The notes: a model not told the origin generated them from the sequence alone. DNA of 64,000 nucleotides from an uncultured Collinsella sp. (GCA_959601045.1 CAUGNZ010000001.1:48786-112785), one strand, 5' to 3'; shown: positions 34,510-43,851, counted from the first letter of the stretch. Numbers and translations: made by a program.

Positions 34510-34637
34510 CTTTTCCACAACCTTTCCGTGCGTATAGGCGGTATCAATCGTTAGGCCCATGCTACGAAGCGAGGTTTTCCGAGCTGTTTCGCACTCTTTA
34601 GAGCTGCGTTAAAAACCCGATGCAGCCGCACGACCAT

Positions 34638-34672
34638 ACCTACCAAAACAAACCAGTCCCTTTTTGACAGGT
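34638..34672 (+). repeat. REP-like hairpin repeat, degenerate (copy 4)
   Basis: ACCTACCAAAAC, a loop with AACCAGTCCC, then TTTTTGACAGGT. It is the same element as at 2579 and 33910 with two changes in the loop. It lies between the truncated dehydrogenase gene and the polymerase promoter. Confidence 0.5.
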
Positions 34673-34673
34673 T

Positions 34674-34702
34674 TTGACGATGTCCGGACGAGCGGGTATT
34701 AT
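34674..34702 (+). promoter_or_regulatory. Promoter of the Y-family polymerase operon
   Basis: TTGACG (34674-34679) and TATTAT (34697-34702) are separated by 17 bases, a close match to the sigma-70/SigA consensus. Confidence 0.7.
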
Positions 34703-34733
34703 CGAACAGGTATTCGATAAGAACATGTGTTTG
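34702..34733 (+). promoter_or_regulatory. Two LexA (SOS) box candidates
   Basis: TCGAACAGGTATTCGA at 34702-34717 matches the actinobacterial SOS box TCGAAC-N4-GTTCGA with one mismatch and overlaps the -10 box. GAACATGTGTTT at 34721-34732 resembles a second, Gram-positive-type box. Both would place the polymerase under LexA repression. Confidence 0.72.
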
Positions 34734-34747
34734 ATGAAAGGACACGG

Positions 34748-36253
34748 ATGACGCACGAGCAGCACACCTATATCTGCATCGACCTCAAGACGTTTTATGC
34801 CAGCGTCGAGTGCGTCGACCGTGGGCTCGATCCGCTCACCACCAACCTGGTCGTTGCCGACGAATCGCGCGGGCGCACGACCATCTGCCTCGCCATCACA
34901 CAGGCTATGAAGGACCTCGGGATACACAATCGCTGCCGTCTGTTCGAAATTCCCGATGGCATCGACTACATCACGGCCGTACCGCGCATGCAGCATTACA
35001 TGGAGGTGTCGGCGAAAATCTACGGTATCTATCTGGAATACGTCAGCCCCCAGGACGTGCACGTCTACTCCATCGATGAGTGCTTTATCGACGTGACGCC
35101 CTATCTGGACCTCTATCACACCGATGCGGAAGGGTTCGCCTGCACGCTGCGCGACGAGGTCCTCGCGCGCACCGGCATCACGGCGACGGTCGGCATCGGC
35201 CCCAACCTATTCCAGGCCAAGGTAGCGCTCGACATTACAGCCAAGCACGTACCCAGCCGCATCGGCATACTCGACGACGAGACCTTTCGCAAGGAGATCT
35301 GGCCCCATCGTCCCATCACCGATATCTGGGGCATCGGTCCCGGCGTGGCAGCCCGCCTCGAGAAATACGGCGTCTACGATCTGATGGGCGTCGCGGCGCT
35401 CGACGAAAACCTGCTTTACGACGAGCTCGGCGTCAATGCCGAATATCTCATCGACCATGCCTTCGGGCGCGAGCCGACAACCATCGCCGATATCCAAGCC
35501 TATCGCCCGCAAGCAACTTCGACCACCACAGGACAGGTGCTCTCGAAGGGTTATGCCTACGAACAGGCCTATACCGTCTTGCGCGAGATGGTCGACAACG
35601 CCGTTTTAGACTTGGTCGATAAGCACGTGGTCTGCGACAGCATCTCGCTCTTTGTGGGCTACGCGAGCGAACGCGCCGACATACGCCGCCTCGACGCCAG
35701 CGGTACAGCGCAGTATGTGGACGGATGCGGGCACCTGCGCTCGAGCACATCGAGTATCGAACCCACCGCAACCGCCGGCCCCGAGCTCGCGCCCCGTGCG
35801 CCCAAGCCCGTCCAGCGCGATGACGAACGGCGTCGCCTGGTGCGCGAAGCGCAGGCAATCGATGGCATCTTTGTGGGAGAGCATGGCGGCAAACCGCGCG
35901 GTGGCTATGCCGCACTCTTTGCGCACTCTAACGCCTCGCGAAAGCTGCCCGAGCGTACCAATTCGTTTAAGAAGATCATGGGCTATTTCGATGAGCTCTG
36001 GGCGCAGACTGTCGATCCCAAACGACCGGTCAAGCGCATCAACCTGGGATTTGGCAACCTCATGCCCGAGGAATTTGCCACCATCGATCTGTTCAGCGAT
36101 ATCGAGGCCGATGAGCGCGAGCGCGACCTGGCGCGCGCCGTCCTGGCCGTAAAGGGCAAGTACGGCAAGAACGCGCTCGTCAAAGGATTAAGCTTTACCG
36201 CCGGCGCCACCGCGCGCGAACGCAACGAACAAGTTGGAGGACACCGTGCCTAA
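34748..36253 (+). CDS. Y-family DNA polymerase (UmuC/DinB-like)
   Basis: A 501-residue translesion polymerase. The first catalytic Asp is in YICIDLKTFYASVECVD, the Asp/Glu pair in VYSIDECFIDVT, and the helix-hairpin-helix segment DIWGIGPGVAARLEKYG follows. The little-finger domain extends from about 240; the C-terminal part includes an extended region seen in Gram-positive UvrX/YqjW-type proteins. The start at 34748 has AAAGGA 6 bases upstream; GTG at 34727 would lie inside an SOS box. A YolD-like gene overlaps its end by 8 bases. SOS induction is expected from the boxes upstream. Confidence 0.9.
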   Translation: MTHEQHTYICIDLKTFYASVECVDRGLDPLTTNLVVADESRGRTTICLAITQAMKDLGIHNRCRLFEIPDGIDYITAVPRMQHYMEVSAKIYGIYLEYVSPQDVHVYSIDECFIDVTPYLDLYHTDAEGFACTLRDEVLARTGITATVGIGPNLFQAKVALDITAKHVPSRIGILDDETFRKEIWPHRPITDIWGIGPGVAARLEKYGVYDLMGVAALDENLLYDELGVNAEYLIDHAFGREPTTIADIQAYRPQATSTTTGQVLSKGYAYEQAYTVLREMVDNAVLDLVDKHVVCDSISLFVGYASERADIRRLDASGTAQYVDGCGHLRSSTSSIEPTATAGPELAPRAPKPVQRDDERRRLVREAQAIDGIFVGEHGGKPRGGYAALFAHSNASRKLPERTNSFKKIMGYFDELWAQTVDPKRPVKRINLGFGNLMPEEFATIDLFSDIEADERERDLARAVLAVKGKYGKNALVKGLSFTAGATARERNEQVGGHRA

Positions 36254-36671
36254 ACCTAAACAACAGCCCGTGCGCCCGCCGACCGCCTTCGAGCGCCTGG
36301 CGGACCCCGAGGGCAGGCGCCGCGCCGCCGACCCCAACCTCACTGCCAACGGTGCCTTGCGCGCCAACCGCGCCGCACAGTTTATGCCCTTTGCCGCCCT
36401 CACGGGATACTACGAACTCGTGCGCAAGCAGGAAATCACCGTCGAGCCAAAACGTGAGCTCACGGAAGAAAAAGCCCTCGTGCTTTCTAAAAAACTCGAG
36501 GGTCTCAAACGTGGCGACTTGGTTCGTGTCACCTATTACGATGCATACGGCTATCGCAGCCGCACCGGCATCCTCGACGAGGCGCTCCCCGCCTTCAAGC
36601 TCCTCAAGCTCCGAGACATCGCCATCGACTTCGACGACATCCAAGACATCGAACTGCGCGGACGAGCCTAG
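36246..36671 (+). CDS. YolD-like family protein
   Basis: A 141-residue small protein coupled to the polymerase gene. It has RAAQFMPFAALTGYYELVRK and later LKRGDLVRVTYYDAYGYRSRTG, which fit the YolD-like family (PF08863) that is regularly encoded beside UvrX/YqjW Y-family polymerases. Its role is probably accessory to translesion synthesis. GGAGG lies 5 bases before the GTG start at 36246; the TTG at 36234 lacks a site. Confidence 0.8.
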   Translation: MPKPKQQPVRPPTAFERLADPEGRRRAADPNLTANGALRANRAAQFMPFAALTGYYELVRKQEITVEPKRELTEEKALVLSKKLEGLKRGDLVRVTYYDAYGYRSRTGILDEALPAFKLLKLRDIAIDFDDIQDIELRGRA

Positions 36672-36697
36672 CCAATGAAGCGCATCCAGAGCGACGC

Positions 36698-37081
36698 TTA
36701 CAGCGTCATGACGTAGTAGCCCGCGTCTTTCACGGCCGCCTCGAGGACATCACGATCAACCGGCTGCTTAGAGCGCACGCGTGCCGTGTGGTCCGCATAC
36801 GTCACCGTTGCCCACACGCCATCCAGTGCATTGAGGGCATTGGCTACGTTCTGAGCGCAGCCGTCACAGCTCATGCCGCCGATGAGCAGCTCATCGCTAT
36901 AGGGATAGTGTGACGCATCGGTATCCACCACAACAACCTTTTTGGCCTTCTTGCCGCTCGCACCATCGCTGCAACAACTCTTCCCGTGTGTCGAAGCGGC
37001 AATGCGACGCAGTCCAAAAAACATGCCGACGGCAATGACGGCCAGCACGATGAGATTCGCGGGGTTGAGCAAGTCACTCAT
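36698..37081 (-). CDS. Membrane-anchored heavy-metal-associated (HMA) domain protein
   Basis: A 127-residue protein with an N-terminal membrane helix (residues about 9-27), a Ser/Cys/Lys linker and a C-terminal HMA domain. The metal site is GGMSCDGCAQNV (CxxC). It resembles a copper chaperone tethered to the membrane. A CsoR-like dyad lies 30-46 bases upstream of the start. AAAGGGG precedes the ATG at 37081. No P-type ATPase is adjacent. Confidence 0.82.
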   Translation of the reverse strand: MSDLLNPANLIVLAVIAVGMFFGLRRIAASTHGKSCCSDGASGKKAKKVVVVDTDASHYPYSDELLIGGMSCDGCAQNVANALNALDGVWATVTYADHTARVRSKQPVDRDVLEAAVKDAGYYVMTL

Positions 37082-37110
37082 GCGTTCCCCTTTCAAGTAG
37101 CCCTATCTAG

Positions 37111-37127
37111 ATACCCCCATGGGGTGT
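37111..37127. promoter_or_regulatory. CsoR/RcnR-type operator candidate
   Basis: ATACCCCCATGGGGTGT is an almost symmetric C-tract/G-tract dyad, the style of copper-sensing CsoR sites. It lies just upstream of the HMA gene. Confidence 0.55.
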
Positions 37128-37189
37128 CCCCATCTTAACCCAAAATCATGTCCGTTCGGTCAATTAGTTTCCCTCTTCAAACTTTTTTG

Positions 37190-37217
37190 TTGACCATGGC
37201 TTACTTTCGTGTATAAG
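37190..37217 (+). promoter_or_regulatory. Promoter of the DUF3793-flavodoxin operon
   Basis: TTGACC (37190-37195) and TATAAG (37212-37217) are spaced by 16 bases, 40 bases before the DUF3793 start. Confidence 0.55.
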
Positions 37218-37256
37218 TTTTCCTAGGCCAACAGCTGAGGACCCGAAAGGGGCATC

Positions 37257-37961
37257 GTGACTCGAACCATTGACATCCCAACATACCAAACGGCTGTCGT
37301 GCGCAACTGCTCCCCTACGCTCGCAGGTATCAAGCCGGCTTCGCTCTTTACCTATCCCGGCGTTTACGCCAACCAAAACGGAAAACCCAGCGCCACCCAT
37401 ATCGAAGAGCGACGCTCTCGCCTGCTCGCCGTCATAGCCCAATGCAACCGCGAGCTCCAGCCACTCGGGATCCATATGAGCGTTTTGGTCTGGCGCCCCT
37501 GCGGAGCGCTCATCTATGTGTACCGCCCTGCAGACCTCATGCGATACCTCTCCGACCCCCGCGCCACGACGGCGCTAGCCGCCGAAGGTTACGATGTCCA
37601 CAACCTGCCCGCATCCCTGGTGCATCTCGCCGCGCGCATCACGCTGGCAAGCAGCAATGCCGCAGAAAGCGCCTATGACGGCAGCGTCTGCGCACTCGCG
37701 CGAAATAGGCACTGCGATACGGGGTGCATATGCGAGTTCCCCCACGAAATTGGCTATTTTTTGGGCTATCCCTACGAAGATGTCCATCAGTTTATCGTCC
37801 AGCACGGCGAAAACTATAAGGTCTTTGGCGCATGGAAGGTATACACAAACGTTGAGCAGGCACTCACGACCTTCGATTCCTATCGCGCATGCACGCAATA
37901 CCTTACCTACATCTATCAACAGGGCTGCACCCTGGGACAACTTGTCCAGGCAACCCGATAG
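37257..37961 (+). CDS. DUF3793 family protein
   Basis: A 234-residue soluble protein of the DUF3793 family. Characteristic parts are LSVLVWRP-like MSVLVWRPCGALIYVYRP, and CICEFPHEIGYFLGYPYEDVHQFI followed by GAWKVYTN. The start is GTG at 37257 with GAAAGG 7 bases upstream. A flavodoxin gene follows 46 bases later. DUF3793 genes are commonly next to flavodoxins or iron transport genes, so a role in iron or redox metabolism is inferred; the biochemical function is unknown. Confidence 0.75.
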   Translation: MTRTIDIPTYQTAVVRNCSPTLAGIKPASLFTYPGVYANQNGKPSATHIEERRSRLLAVIAQCNRELQPLGIHMSVLVWRPCGALIYVYRPADLMRYLSDPRATTALAAEGYDVHNLPASLVHLAARITLASSNAAESAYDGSVCALARNRHCDTGCICEFPHEIGYFLGYPYEDVHQFIVQHGENYKVFGAWKVYTNVEQALTTFDSYRACTQYLTYIYQQGCTLGQLVQATR

Positions 37962-38007
37962 AGCATACAAAACGCGGCCGCACGCCGCACAACCGAAAGG
38001 AAGACAT

Positions 38008-38427
38008 ATGAGCAAGATCGCAGTCGTCTACTGGAGCGGTACAGGCAACACCGAGGCCATGGCAAACTTCGTTGCCGAAGGCGCAACCGGTGCCGGCGCC
38101 GAGGCAGAGGTCATCTCCTGCGCCGACTTCTCTGCCGACAAGGCCGCCGAATATGATGCCTTCGCCTTCGGCTGCCCCGCCATGGGTTCCGAGGAGCTTG
38201 AATACGATGAGTTCCAGCCCATGTGGGATGAGGCCAAGGAGACCCTCGGCGACAAGAAGGTTGTCCTCTTTGGCTCTTATTCGTGGGCCGAGGGCGAATG
38301 GATGGACAACTGGAAGGCGGACGCCGACGAGGCGGGCGTCAACGTCGTCGATTCCGTCATCTGCTACGATGCGCCCGACGATGAGGGCGAGGCGGCCTGC
38401 AAGGCCCTGGGAGCAGAGCTGGCCTAA
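38008..38427 (+). CDS. Short-chain flavodoxin
   Basis: A 139-residue FMN electron carrier. The phosphate-binding loop is VYWSGTGNTEAMA; the second FMN loop is FGCPAMGSEELE and the third FGSYSWAEGEW. GAAAGGAAG precedes the ATG. It probably replaces ferredoxin when iron is low, consistent with the DUF3793 partner upstream. Confidence 0.92.
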   Translation: MSKIAVVYWSGTGNTEAMANFVAEGATGAGAEAEVISCADFSADKAAEYDAFAFGCPAMGSEELEYDEFQPMWDEAKETLGDKKVVLFGSYSWAEGEWMDNWKADADEAGVNVVDSVICYDAPDDEGEAACKALGAELA

Positions 38428-38500
38428 CGAAGCCGTCAGAAAGTCGCAAAGCAACTGACAGCCGAACACCGCACAACAACAGTCGTTCACGCCCAAACAA

Positions 38501-38533
38501 AAACGGGGGCCGGATACTATCCGGTCCCCGTTT
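38501..38533. terminator. Bidirectional intrinsic terminator
   Basis: AAACGGGG-CCGGATA pairs with its complement TATCCGG-CCCCGTTT over a short loop. It separates the flavodoxin gene from the convergent ABC transporter operon. Confidence 0.8.
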
Positions 38534-38559
38534 GTTATATCGACAACTTCGACGCGCCG

Positions 38560-39309
<750 letters not shown>

Positions 39310-39321
39310 GACAGGACCTCC

Positions 39322-40683
39322 TTACAGACCGGCGATATGATCGGCGGGCGTCGCGACAACCTGTCCGGCGCTCTTGGTGGGACGCTTCTTTTTGGTTTCG
39401 GCCGTCCCCAGAAGTCTCGCCTCAAGACCGCTCACCAAGCGCGCAAGCGGCAGGGTAATGACCAGATAGAACAGAGCGGCAACCACATACGGCGTGATGG
39501 AGCCCGTCGTGGCCACGATGGTGCGGGCGTTCATGACGATCTCGACGACACCCACGGCGGCAAGCAGCGACGTGTCCTTGTAGAGCAGGATGAACTCGCT
39601 GGTCAGCGTAGGCAGGACATTGCGGAACGTCTGCGGAATCATAACGTAGAGCAGCGTCTGGAAGGCATTCATGCCCAGAGAGCGAGCAGCCTCGTTTTGG
39701 CCCTTGGGGATCGACTGAATACCGGCGCGGAAGATCTCACACAGATAGGCAGACGAATTCATGGCCATGACGATGACGCCGAGCACGTAGTCATCAACCT
39801 TGACGCCGGCCAACGGCAGACCGAAGAACGCGATATAGATCTGCAGGAACGCCGGCGTACCGCGAATGATATTCACGTAGATGCCGGCGAGGCAGCGCAG
39901 GATGCGCGACTTGGAGATGCGCATGAGCGACAGCGCAAAGCCAAAGGGAATGGCCAGCGGAAACGCCACAAGCACGATCGAAAGCGACATGAGGAAGCCC
40001 TTGAAGACAATCGGCAGGCTCTGGACCAAAATGACCGGGTTCAGGAACAGGCGCAGGAACATATTGGAGTTCCACGCCTCGACCCACGGCTGCTCTTTAA
40101 GGTCAGCCAGGAAGTTATCGAAGGCCGTCACGCCCTTGATCTCCACCGACGGAATCTTGGAGATCTTCTTGGTCGATCCGTCGGCGAGCGTATAGGTGCC
40201 GCTAAAGGCCTCATCGCCGCCCTCAACGGGAAACGTCACGCCGTAAACCTCGACACGGAAAAAGCCGCCGGCAGGCGCCGTCTCGCCAAAGTCAATCTTG
40301 AGCGTCTGGCCGTCAGCCTTGCACGTGGGTTTCATGGGCGTACGATCCATGAGGTCCTCGCCCGAGAGCATCGTCAATCGCGTGTCATCGGTACCAAACG
40401 TCGTGCCGTCGACAAACGTCAAAGAAAGACCGCTCAGCTCCTCGTCGGCATCGGCCTGAACTTCCCAGGTAATGCGCGTCTCGGTGCCGCCGACCACATC
40501 GCTGCCCGAACCGGTGTTGGGTCGGGCGGTAATCTTTGCGGTCTCAAGCGCCTGGGCGGTCGTGGGCGCATATGCCCCCGCGCACACCAGCGCGAGCGCC
40601 ACGGCCATGACGCAGGCTAGCTTTTGGAGCAAGGCGGGCAGTGGAAAACGCTGCTCCGCGGCCCCTTTGTTCAGTCGAGACAA
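39322..40683 (-). CDS. Amino acid ABC transporter permease with an N-terminal extracytoplasmic domain
   Basis: A 453-residue protein in two parts. Residues 1-40 form a signal-like hydrophobic helix ending near TTAQALE. Residues about 45-210 form a beta-rich domain (TITWEVQADADEEL-like ITWEVQADADEELSG, FFRVEVYGVTFPV). The C-terminal 240 residues are a standard PAAT permease with the EAA loop EAARSLGMNAFQTLLYVMIPQ. Most permeases of this family are about 220 residues, so the front half is extra. The start is TTG at 40683 with AGGAG 6 bases upstream; other starts run through a terminator. It lies between the binding protein and the ATPase. Confidence 0.85.
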   Translation of the reverse strand: MSRLNKGAAEQRFPLPALLQKLACVMAVALALVCAGAYAPTTAQALETAKITARPNTGSGSDVVGGTETRITWEVQADADEELSGLSLTFVDGTTFGTDDTRLTMLSGEDLMDRTPMKPTCKADGQTLKIDFGETAPAGGFFRVEVYGVTFPVEGGDEAFSGTYTLADGSTKKISKIPSVEIKGVTAFDNFLADLKEQPWVEAWNSNMFLRLFLNPVILVQSLPIVFKGFLMSLSIVLVAFPLAIPFGFALSLMRISKSRILRCLAGIYVNIIRGTPAFLQIYIAFFGLPLAGVKVDDYVLGVIVMAMNSSAYLCEIFRAGIQSIPKGQNEAARSLGMNAFQTLLYVMIPQTFRNVLPTLTSEFILLYKDTSLLAAVGVVEIVMNARTIVATTGSITPYVVAALFYLVITLPLARLVSGLEARLLGTAETKKKRPTKSAGQVVATPADHIAGL

Positions 40684-40748
40684 GGTGGCTCCTATCGTAG
40701 AAGTTGCCGGCAAAACGAGACGGAAAAGCTCTCCGTCAAGAGAAGCGC

Positions 40749-40780
40749 AAAGGCCCTTCCCGCCAAAACGGAAAGGGCCC
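40749..40780 (-). terminator. Partial terminator between binding protein and permease genes
   Basis: GGGCCCTTTCCG pairs with CGGGAAGGGCCTTT-type sequence on the minus strand, with a short T run. Such sites commonly reduce downstream expression so that the binding protein is in excess. Confidence 0.65.
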
Positions 40781-40801
40781 GCGCGCAATCAAGTAGTTAT
40801 T

Positions 40802-41662
40802 TTACTTGATATTGTACTTAGCCATGAGGGCGTCGACGGTACCGTCGTCGGTCAGGTCCTTGATGGCCTGGTTGATGTCGTCCTTGAGCTTGGTGTTGCC
40901 CTGGTTGATGGCGATGGCGTACTCCTCGCCGGTGCTGATCTGCTTGATGGTCTGGCAGGTGTTGAACTGCTCGGCGGTCAGCTGGCTGGCAACGGAGCGG
41001 TTGGTGACTACGGCGTCGCCCTTATCGGACTGCAGGGCGCTGAAGCACTCGGTGGCGTCCTTGTAGGGGACGATCTTGGCCTTCGGGAAGTTCTCCTGGG
41101 CAAAGGCCTCGGCGGTCGAGCCAGACTGGACGATGATGGTAGCGTCGGAATTGTTGAGCTTCTCGCTAAAGTTATCGGCCGTGATGTCGGTGTTATCGAC
41201 CTTGGTCACGATAGCCTGATCATCCATGTAGTAGGAATCAGAGAAAGTGACTTCCTTCTCACGCTCGGGCGTGTCGGTGATAGCCGCGATGGAAACGTCA
41301 TACTTGGCGCCCGAAGCGACGCCCGGAACCAGCGTGTCAAAGTCATTGTTGACATACTCGACATCCAGGCCCAGCTTGTCGCCGATAGCCTTGATGAGCT
41401 CAAGGTCAAAGCCCTGATAATCGCCGTTGTCATCCTTGTACTCAAACGGAGCGTACTCGGCAGAGGTGCCGACAGTCAGCGTACCGTCCTTGACGAGCGC
41501 GTACTCCTTGGAGCCGTCGACTTTCTCGACCTTAGCGTCGTCAGAGCTGCTGGAACCGGCATCAGAACCAGAGGTGGCGTTGGACGAGCCGCAGCCCGTC
41601 AGTGCGAGGGCGAGCGCCATGGCACCCGTGGCGGCAAATGCGCCAAGCTTCTTGAGCTTCAT
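40802..41662 (-). CDS. Amino acid ABC transporter substrate-binding lipoprotein
   Basis: A 286-residue lipoprotein. The signal peptide ends in a lipobox LALTGC near residue 24, followed by a Ser/Gly linker. The binding domain has LTVGTSAEYAPFEYKD, FDLELIKAIGDKLGL and IAAITDTPEREK, typical of family-3 solute-binding proteins for polar amino acids. GGAAGGAG precedes the ATG at 41662. It heads the three-gene importer operon. Confidence 0.93.
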   Translation of the reverse strand: MKLKKLGAFAATGAMALALALTGCGSSNATSGSDAGSSSSDDAKVEKVDGSKEYALVKDGTLTVGTSAEYAPFEYKDDNGDYQGFDLELIKAIGDKLGLDVEYVNNDFDTLVPGVASGAKYDVSIAAITDTPEREKEVTFSDSYYMDDQAIVTKVDNTDITADNFSEKLNNSDATIIVQSGSTAEAFAQENFPKAKIVPYKDATECFSALQSDKGDAVVTNRSVASQLTAEQFNTCQTIKQISTGEEYAIAINQGNTKLKDDINQAIKDLTDDGTVDALMAKYNIK

Positions 41663-41809
41663 AATCAGTCTCCTTCCGGTGACCTCGTTTGATTCAGAGG
41701 TCTGCAAAAACTGTTGGCTATTATGCACCTGGAATTACGAATCTGCAACGAGAAAACTGATTGAAACAAACCCATAACGTGAATGGAATACTCTACTTTA
41801 TGACAGTCA

Positions 41810-42676
41810 TTACTGCTGCAATGACCTTAATAGTCTAATTTCAGCTGCATAACCTGCAAGTTCGTTCGGAGTCTCCAAAATAAACGGCAGCGAACGCAAA
41901 CGGCCATTCGATACAATATTCTGCATAACCTGCATACCGCCACCAAATTCCTCGCTGCCAAGGTATCCCTTGCCGATGCACTCGTGACGATCTTTATGGG
42001 CGCCACAAGGGTTCTTCGAATCGTTGATATGTACGGCATGCAGGCGATCGATACCCACCACGCGGTCGAACTCGTCGAGTACGCCGTCCAGATCATGGAT
42101 GATGTCGTAGCCGGCATCGCTCACATGGCAAGTGTCCAAACAAACGCCCAGATTATCGGACAGCTCGGGGCACTTGGCGGCAACGCCCTCGATGATGCGC
42201 GTCAGCTCCTCAAAGTTACGACCAACCTCGGTGCCCTTGCCCGCCATGGTCTCGAGCAACACCATCGTCTGCTGGCCCTCAAACATCACCTGGCACAGGG
42301 TGTCGACGATCATCTGAATGCCGGCGTCGGAGCCCTGCCCCACATGCGCACCGGGATGGAAGTTGTAGTAGTTGCCGGGCAGCGCTTCCATGCGCCGCAG
42401 ATCCTCTGCCATGGCCTCTAGGGCAAACTCGCGCGCCCGCTCTTTGGCCGAGCAGGGGTTATAGGTATACGGGGCATGCGCCACCAGCGGTCCAAAGTCG
42501 TTTTGCGCCATAAGCTCGCGCAGAGCCGCCACGTCATCCATGTCAAGGTCTTTTGCCTTGCCACCGCGCGGGTTGCGCGTAAAGAACGCAAAGGTATTGG
42601 CACCAATGGACAACGCCGTCTCCCCCATTGCCCGATAGCCCTTCGTCGTCGAAAGATGACACCCGATCGTCAGCAT
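41810..42676 (-). CDS. nfo: Deoxyribonuclease IV (endonuclease IV)
   Basis: A 288-residue AP endonuclease of the TIM-barrel Nfo family, which cuts at abasic sites in base-excision repair. Zn ligands are in APYTYNPCS, NFHPGAHVGQG, LLETMAGKGTE, VCLDTCHVSDAGYD and HINDSKNPCGAHKDRHECIGKG (quoted in part). The length is typical. It is transcribed alone, with a palindromic element just upstream of its start. Confidence 0.92.
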   Translation of the reverse strand: MLTIGCHLSTTKGYRAMGETALSIGANTFAFFTRNPRGGKAKDLDMDDVAALRELMAQNDFGPLVAHAPYTYNPCSAKERAREFALEAMAEDLRRMEALPGNYYNFHPGAHVGQGSDAGIQMIVDTLCQVMFEGQQTMVLLETMAGKGTEVGRNFEELTRIIEGVAAKCPELSDNLGVCLDTCHVSDAGYDIIHDLDGVLDEFDRVVGIDRLHAVHINDSKNPCGAHKDRHECIGKGYLGSEEFGGGMQVMQNIVSNGRLRSLPFILETPNELAGYAAEIRLLRSLQQ

Positions 42677-42684
42677 CTCCAGCT

Positions 42685-42780
42685 CCCCCTCATCAGTTGC
42701 GGTGAAATACGGTCTATTGGTGCCTTATTTTGGCGCAAACAGACCGTATTCCACCGCAAGTTATAAAAGGGGCATCAGGG
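42685..42780. repeat. Long palindromic element A (covarying pair with element B)
   Basis: TTGCGGTGAAATACGGTCT pairs with AGACCGTATTCCACCGCAA, 19 bp with one mismatch, around a 25-base loop with GGTGCC/GGCGCA. It is followed by GTTATAAAAGGGGCATCAGG. Element B at 43852 has the same outer 13 bases and tail but a different inner stem that still pairs. Confidence 0.65.
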
Positions 42781-42826
42781 GCAAAGGCCTCCAGGCATTC
42801 CAAGCGCTGGCGCCATGCCCCACGCC

Positions 42827-43846
42827 CTAAAGTTTCAAACGAATCGCATCGATGATGCGTGCGCAGCGCCGTGTGGCGGCTAGGGACATGATGGGGCTTT
42901 CGAGTTTCCCCGCCCGGATGAGCTGGGTCGCATGCAAAGCTTCGCCGTAGAAATCATCGACCTCAAACGGGGCATTTATTTCGAGCATTCGTCCGTCGGA
43001 ATACTTCACATGAGCGAGCTCGGGGCGATGGAGGCGCTCGATTTCCAACGAGCCCCGCTCACAGGCAATCGTTAAGCGGCTTTCATATGTTGCTTCGCCG
43101 TCGCACACCATATGAATGGGTATACCGCCGACGCTCATATGGATCTCGTCGGCCCAATCGACGCGACCGCCCGATACGTCACGCCAGCGAACTTCACGGG
43201 ACGAAACCTCGCAAGCGCCCGCGAGCAAATCCTCAAACCAACCGACCGCATAGCAGCCCATGTCATATAGACAGCCGCCCTGCAACGGATCAAGCAGATA
43301 GCCCGAAGGAGACTCGCCGTAATCGAGCTTTTGCACGCTTTCAATCGAGACAATACGGCCAAGCTCACCCGACGCAAACAAGTCCTTCACGCGAGCGCGC
43401 ATCGGGCAAAACCGATTCTTCATTGCCTCCATAAACAGCACGCCGCGCTCGCGAGAGGTGGAGGCGATCGAGAGAGCCTCTTCCTCACTCAAAACGGCCG
43501 GCTTTTCGCACAGTACGGCCTTTCCGGCGCACAGCGCGCGACAGGCCCAACGCGTATGCATGCCATGCGGAAGCGCCAAGTAGATTGCGTCGACATCGGG
43601 GTCGGCAATCAGCGCGTCATAAGCCGCATTGCCGTTATCGTCGACCGAGGCATGGCCATGCGCAGCATCGATCGAAAACGCTCGGCAAAACCCCTCAACA
43701 TGCGAAGGGGTGCGACCGGCGGCAGCCACAAGCCGTGCCCCGTCCACCTCCTTGAGCGACGATGCAAATCGATGCGAAATGTGCCCAGCGCCCAAAACGC
43801 CCCAACGAACCTCGCGCAAATCATCATATGAATCCCGATGGCCCAC
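42827..43846 (-). CDS. Gfo/Idh/MocA-family oxidoreductase
   Basis: A 339-residue NAD(P)-dependent sugar dehydrogenase family protein. The Rossmann motif is WGVLGAGHISHRF and the catalytic-region motif AVLCEKPAVLSEEEA has the conserved EKP. The C-terminal part is the beta-sheet substrate domain (GGCLYDMGCYAVGWFEDL). The substrate is unknown. The gene is bracketed by the two palindromic elements. Confidence 0.88.
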   Translation of the reverse strand: MGHRDSYDDLREVRWGVLGAGHISHRFASSLKEVDGARLVAAAGRTPSHVEGFCRAFSIDAAHGHASVDDNGNAAYDALIADPDVDAIYLALPHGMHTRWACRALCAGKAVLCEKPAVLSEEEALSIASTSRERGVLFMEAMKNRFCPMRARVKDLFASGELGRIVSIESVQKLDYGESPSGYLLDPLQGGCLYDMGCYAVGWFEDLLAGACEVSSREVRWRDVSGGRVDWADEIHMSVGGIPIHMVCDGEATYESRLTIACERGSLEIERLHRPELAHVKYSDGRMLEINAPFEVDDFYGEALHATQLIRAGKLESPIMSLAATRRCARIIDAIRLKL

Positions 43847-43851
43847 GACAG

